Below are positions 4,599-6,782 of a stretch of 6,782 nt of DNA, piece by piece. The translations under genes and the position numbers were made by a program. The notes below the pieces were generated by a model. The model made no database searches. It saw nothing but the letters and a program-made list of their open reading frames with translations, and was not told where the DNA came from. The stretch spans positions 1-6,782 of the forward strand of contig JAJZPJ010000141.1 in assembly GCA_021811225.1 (NCBI GenBank), written 5' to 3'. Origin of the DNA: Pseudomonadota bacterium (GTDB lineage: Bacteria > Pseudomonadota > Gammaproteobacteria > Burkholderiales > Rhodocyclaceae). How positions within the stretch are numbered: the first letter of the stretch is position 1; every line of letters begins with the position of its first letter.

Positions 4599-6026
4599 AT
4601 GTCGCTTGAATCATCTTCAGCAACCAGTTCGGCGAGCACACGAGAAGCGGTTGCCAGACTTATTGCCAAGGCACGCGCCGCCCAGCGGAGTTTCGAAGGC
4701 TATTCCCAGGAGCGGGTCGACCAGGCCGTTGTTGCGGCAGGCTGGGCGATCATGGAGCCCGGACGCAACCGCCTGCTCGCCGAGATGGCGGTGCGGGATA
4801 CCGGGTGCGGCAATGTCGAAGACAAGGTACAGAAGAATTACCGCAAGACTCTGGGCCTGCTGCGGGATCTGCGGGGGGTCAGGAGCGTCGGGGTCATCGC
4901 CGAGTATCCGGAGCGGGGCATCGTCGAAATCGCCCGGCCCGTCGGCGTGGTGGCAGCGATCACCCCATCGACCAACCCGGCAGCCACGCCCGCCAACAAG
5001 GTCATCAACGCGCTCAAGGGGCGCAATGCGATCATTATCGCGCCGTCGCCCAAGGGACTCAGTACCTGTGCCGCACTGGTCGGCTACATTCACGCTGAAT
5101 TGCGGAAGCTCGGGGCGCCCACCGATCTGGTGCAGCATCTGCCGGCGCCGGTGACCAAGGAGGCGACGCAGGAATTGATGCGCCAGGCCGATCTGGTGGT
5201 GGCGACCGGCTCACAGAGCAATGTTCGCGCGGCCTACGCCAGCGGCACGCCGGCTTTCGGCGTGGGGGCCGGCAACGTCTGCTCGATTGTCGATGCGTCA
5301 GCCGACTTGCGTGAGGCGGCACAAAACATCGCCAGATCGAAGACCTTCGACAATGCCACCAGTTGCTCCTCGGAAAACAGCGTGGTGATTCTCGATCCCG
5401 TCTATGACGCGATGCTCGCCCTGCTGGCCGAGGCCGGAGGCGTGCTGTTGAACGCCGAAAATACGGCAAAGCTGCAGGCCTTCATGTGGCCGAAGGGAAA
5501 GCTCAATCCTGACGTGACCGCCCAGGCTGCGACGAGAATCGCCTCCCTGGCAAGCTTGAGCCAGGCAAAGCTGACGAGCGCGAAATTCCTGATGGTTGAA
5601 GAGACCGGTAGCGGCTCGGATTATCCCTTCTCGGGCGAGAAGCTTTCGCCGGTTCTGGCCGTCTATCGCGCGCGCGACTTCGACCACGCCTGCAGCATCG
5701 TCGAAAATATCTATGCCTATCAAGGTGCAGGTCATTCGGTCGGCATCCACAGCCAGGACGATGAGCATGTTGCGCGCCTGGGATTGCAACTGCCGGTGTG
5801 CCGGGTCATCGTCAATCAGGCGCATTGCTTCGCCACCGGGGGCAATTTCGACAACGGTCTGCCGTTCTCGCTGTCCATGGGCTGCGGAACCTGGGGTCGG
5901 AACAATTTTTCAGAGAACATGAATTACCGGCACTACCTGAATATCACGCGCCTCGTGCGCAAGATCCCTGAACGGATTCCGTCCGAGGAAGAGATCTTCG
6001 GCGACTACCTGCGCAAGTTTCCTTGA
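4599..6026 (+). CDS. sauS: CoA-acylating aldehyde dehydrogenase, probable sulfoacetaldehyde dehydrogenase (acylating)
   Basis: The 475-aa protein belongs to the CoA-acylating branch of the aldehyde dehydrogenases (relatives: EutE, PduP, the N-terminal half of AdhE). The visible hallmarks are the nucleotide-binding ITPSTNP (121-127), VVATGSQSNV, the glycine-rich FGVGAGNV (220-227), the catalytic cysteine C256 in NATSCSSEN, and the C-terminal MGCGTWGRNNFSENMNYRHYLNITRLV-type block that mirrors GCGSWGGNSVSENV of AdhE. Length and overall sequence resemble SauS of Cupriavidus necator, which reduces sulfoacetyl-CoA to sulfoacetaldehyde with NADPH in the cytoplasm. Start ATG 4599 is supported by AGGA 7 nt upstream. 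The ligase gene follows 58 nt downstream on the same strand, as in the sau cluster. Class assignment is firm; the sulfonate substrate rests on remembered similarity plus the neighbouring ligase, so an acetaldehyde- or other acyl-CoA-specific enzyme remains possible. Confidence 0.85.
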   Translation: MSLESSSATSSASTREAVARLIAKARAAQRSFEGYSQERVDQAVVAAGWAIMEPGRNRLLAEMAVRDTGCGNVEDKVQKNYRKTLGLLRDLRGVRSVGVIAEYPERGIVEIARPVGVVAAITPSTNPAATPANKVINALKGRNAIIIAPSPKGLSTCAALVGYIHAELRKLGAPTDLVQHLPAPVTKEATQELMRQADLVVATGSQSNVRAAYASGTPAFGVGAGNVCSIVDASADLREAAQNIARSKTFDNATSCSSENSVVILDPVYDAMLALLAEAGGVLLNAENTAKLQAFMWPKGKLNPDVTAQAATRIASLASLSQAKLTSAKFLMVEETGSGSDYPFSGEKLSPVLAVYRARDFDHACSIVENIYAYQGAGHSVGIHSQDDEHVARLGLQLPVCRVIVNQAHCFATGGNFDNGLPFSLSMGCGTWGRNNFSENMNYRHYLNITRLVRKIPERIPSEEEIFGDYLRKFP

Positions 6027-6084
6027 CCAGGGAAAATCATCAGGCCGTTCAGGCAGGCTCGAAAGGATCAGGGGAAACTGGCAA

Positions 6085-6782
6085 ATGTTGAGAACGATAC
6101 GGGAGTACGTGGACCTGCGGGCGATGGCTCGACCCGAAGCCGTCTATTTGATCGCGCCAGAACCGGGCCTGAGCATGAGCTTCGCTGAACTGCAGCGGGC
6201 ATCCCGGCGATTGACCCGCTACTTGTCGAGCATCGGCATCCAGCCCGGCGACAAGGTGGCCATGTTCATGCACAACGGCTACCAGGCGTGCCGGATTTTC
6301 ATCGGCGCGATGTACGGCGGCTTCTGCATTACGCCCATCAATCTGATGGCCCAGTCGTCACAGCTGGAATACGTTCTGGACCATAGCGATGCGCGCGTCG
6401 TCTTTGTCTCTCGCGACCAGGCGGCGCGTCTGCGCGCCGCCCTGGCGAACGTGAGGCGCGAGATCCTGGTCGTCGAATGCGACATTGACTGCGCCGAGTT
6501 CATTCCGGTGGGCGACGCCACCGGCGAACTGCCCCCGGTGGGGGAGGAGGACGACGCGCTGATGATGTATACCTCCGGTACCACCGGGACCCCGAAGGGG
6601 GTCGTGCTGGCCAACCGATCGGTGATCTCCGGCGGGCAGTTCGTGTCATCGGCGCACGATTTGGGGCCGGCTGATCGCGTCATGGCCTCGTTACCGCTCT
6701 ATCACATCAATGGCCAAATCGTCACCGCCACCTCTCCCCTGGTTCATGGCGGCAGTCTCGTGCTTCCTCATCGCTTCAGCGT
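6085..6782 (+). CDS. sauT: AMP-forming acyl-CoA ligase, probable sulfoacetate-CoA ligase (3' end cut by window edge)
   Basis: Partial gene: 232 complete codons are visible and the frame remains open to the window end; full family members are about 500 aa. It is an adenylate-forming (ANL superfamily) ligase. The P-loop-like YTSGTTGTPKG lies at 162-172, preceded by DDALMM, and the next conserved block, ASLPLYHINGQ, lies at about 201-211. The N-terminal acceptor-domain pattern (FAELQRASRRL, GDKVAMFMHNG, INLMAQSSQLEYVLDHSDARVVF) is typical. The start ATG 6085 follows AGGGG (6070-6074) by 10 nt. Position directly after the SauS-type gene argues for SauT, which would convert sulfoacetate, CoA and ATP to sulfoacetyl-CoA, AMP and pyrophosphate. 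The substrate-specifying C-terminal half is outside the window, so specificity is inferred from context. Confidence 0.82.
   Translation, partial: MLRTIREYVDLRAMARPEAVYLIAPEPGLSMSFAELQRASRRLTRYLSSIGIQPGDKVAMFMHNGYQACRIFIGAMYGGFCITPINLMAQSSQLEYVLDHSDARVVFVSRDQAARLRAALANVRREILVVECDIDCAEFIPVGDATGELPPVGEEDDALMMYTSGTTGTPKGVVLANRSVISGGQFVSSAHDLGPADRVMASLPLYHINGQIVTATSPLVHGGSLVLPHRFS

Overview
The window looks like chromosomal DNA of a GC-rich proteobacterium. Coding is dense, third positions are strongly G/C, and the gene content (SauS/SauT-type sulfoacetate genes, an IclR regulator, a TauE/SafE exporter) is best known from Betaproteobacteria such as Cupriavidus and related Burkholderiales. The taxonomic assignment is an inference from gene content; no marker gene is present. 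There are no tRNA or rRNA genes, CRISPR arrays or insertion sequences that I can see.

Layout: from about 4430 leftward everything is on the minus strand. In transcription order the genes are an IclR-family regulator (3639-4430), a 318-base gap with an AT-rich palindromic patch and a small leader ORF, a TauE/SafE membrane permease (2503-3297), an enolase-superfamily enzyme of the muconate-lactonizing/dipeptide-epimerase type (1312-2430), the B12-binding small subunit of glutamate mutase (899-1333), and the glutamate mutase accessory ATPase GlmL/MutL, cut by the left edge (1-902). The last three genes overlap (22 nt, then ATGA), so they are almost certainly one translationally coupled unit; the large mutase subunit GlmE is expected just beyond base 1. 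To the right, on the plus strand and divergent from the regulator, are an acylating aldehyde dehydrogenase of the SauS type (4599-6026) and an AMP-forming acyl-CoA ligase, cut by the right edge, that is probably SauT (6085-6782).

How the genes may work together: SauT would activate sulfoacetate to sulfoacetyl-CoA and SauS would reduce this to sulfoacetaldehyde. A sulfoacetaldehyde acetyltransferase (Xsc), not in the window, would release sulfite, which a TauE-type permease could export. The unexpected part is that the exporter sits at the head of an operon that continues into an enolase-superfamily enzyme and a coenzyme-B12 glutamate mutase module. Known glutamate mutase operons are paired with methylaspartate ammonia-lyase; here a different enolase-superfamily branch takes the adjoining position. 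This combination is the best candidate for an undescribed pathway in the window. Its substrate cannot be read from the sequence.
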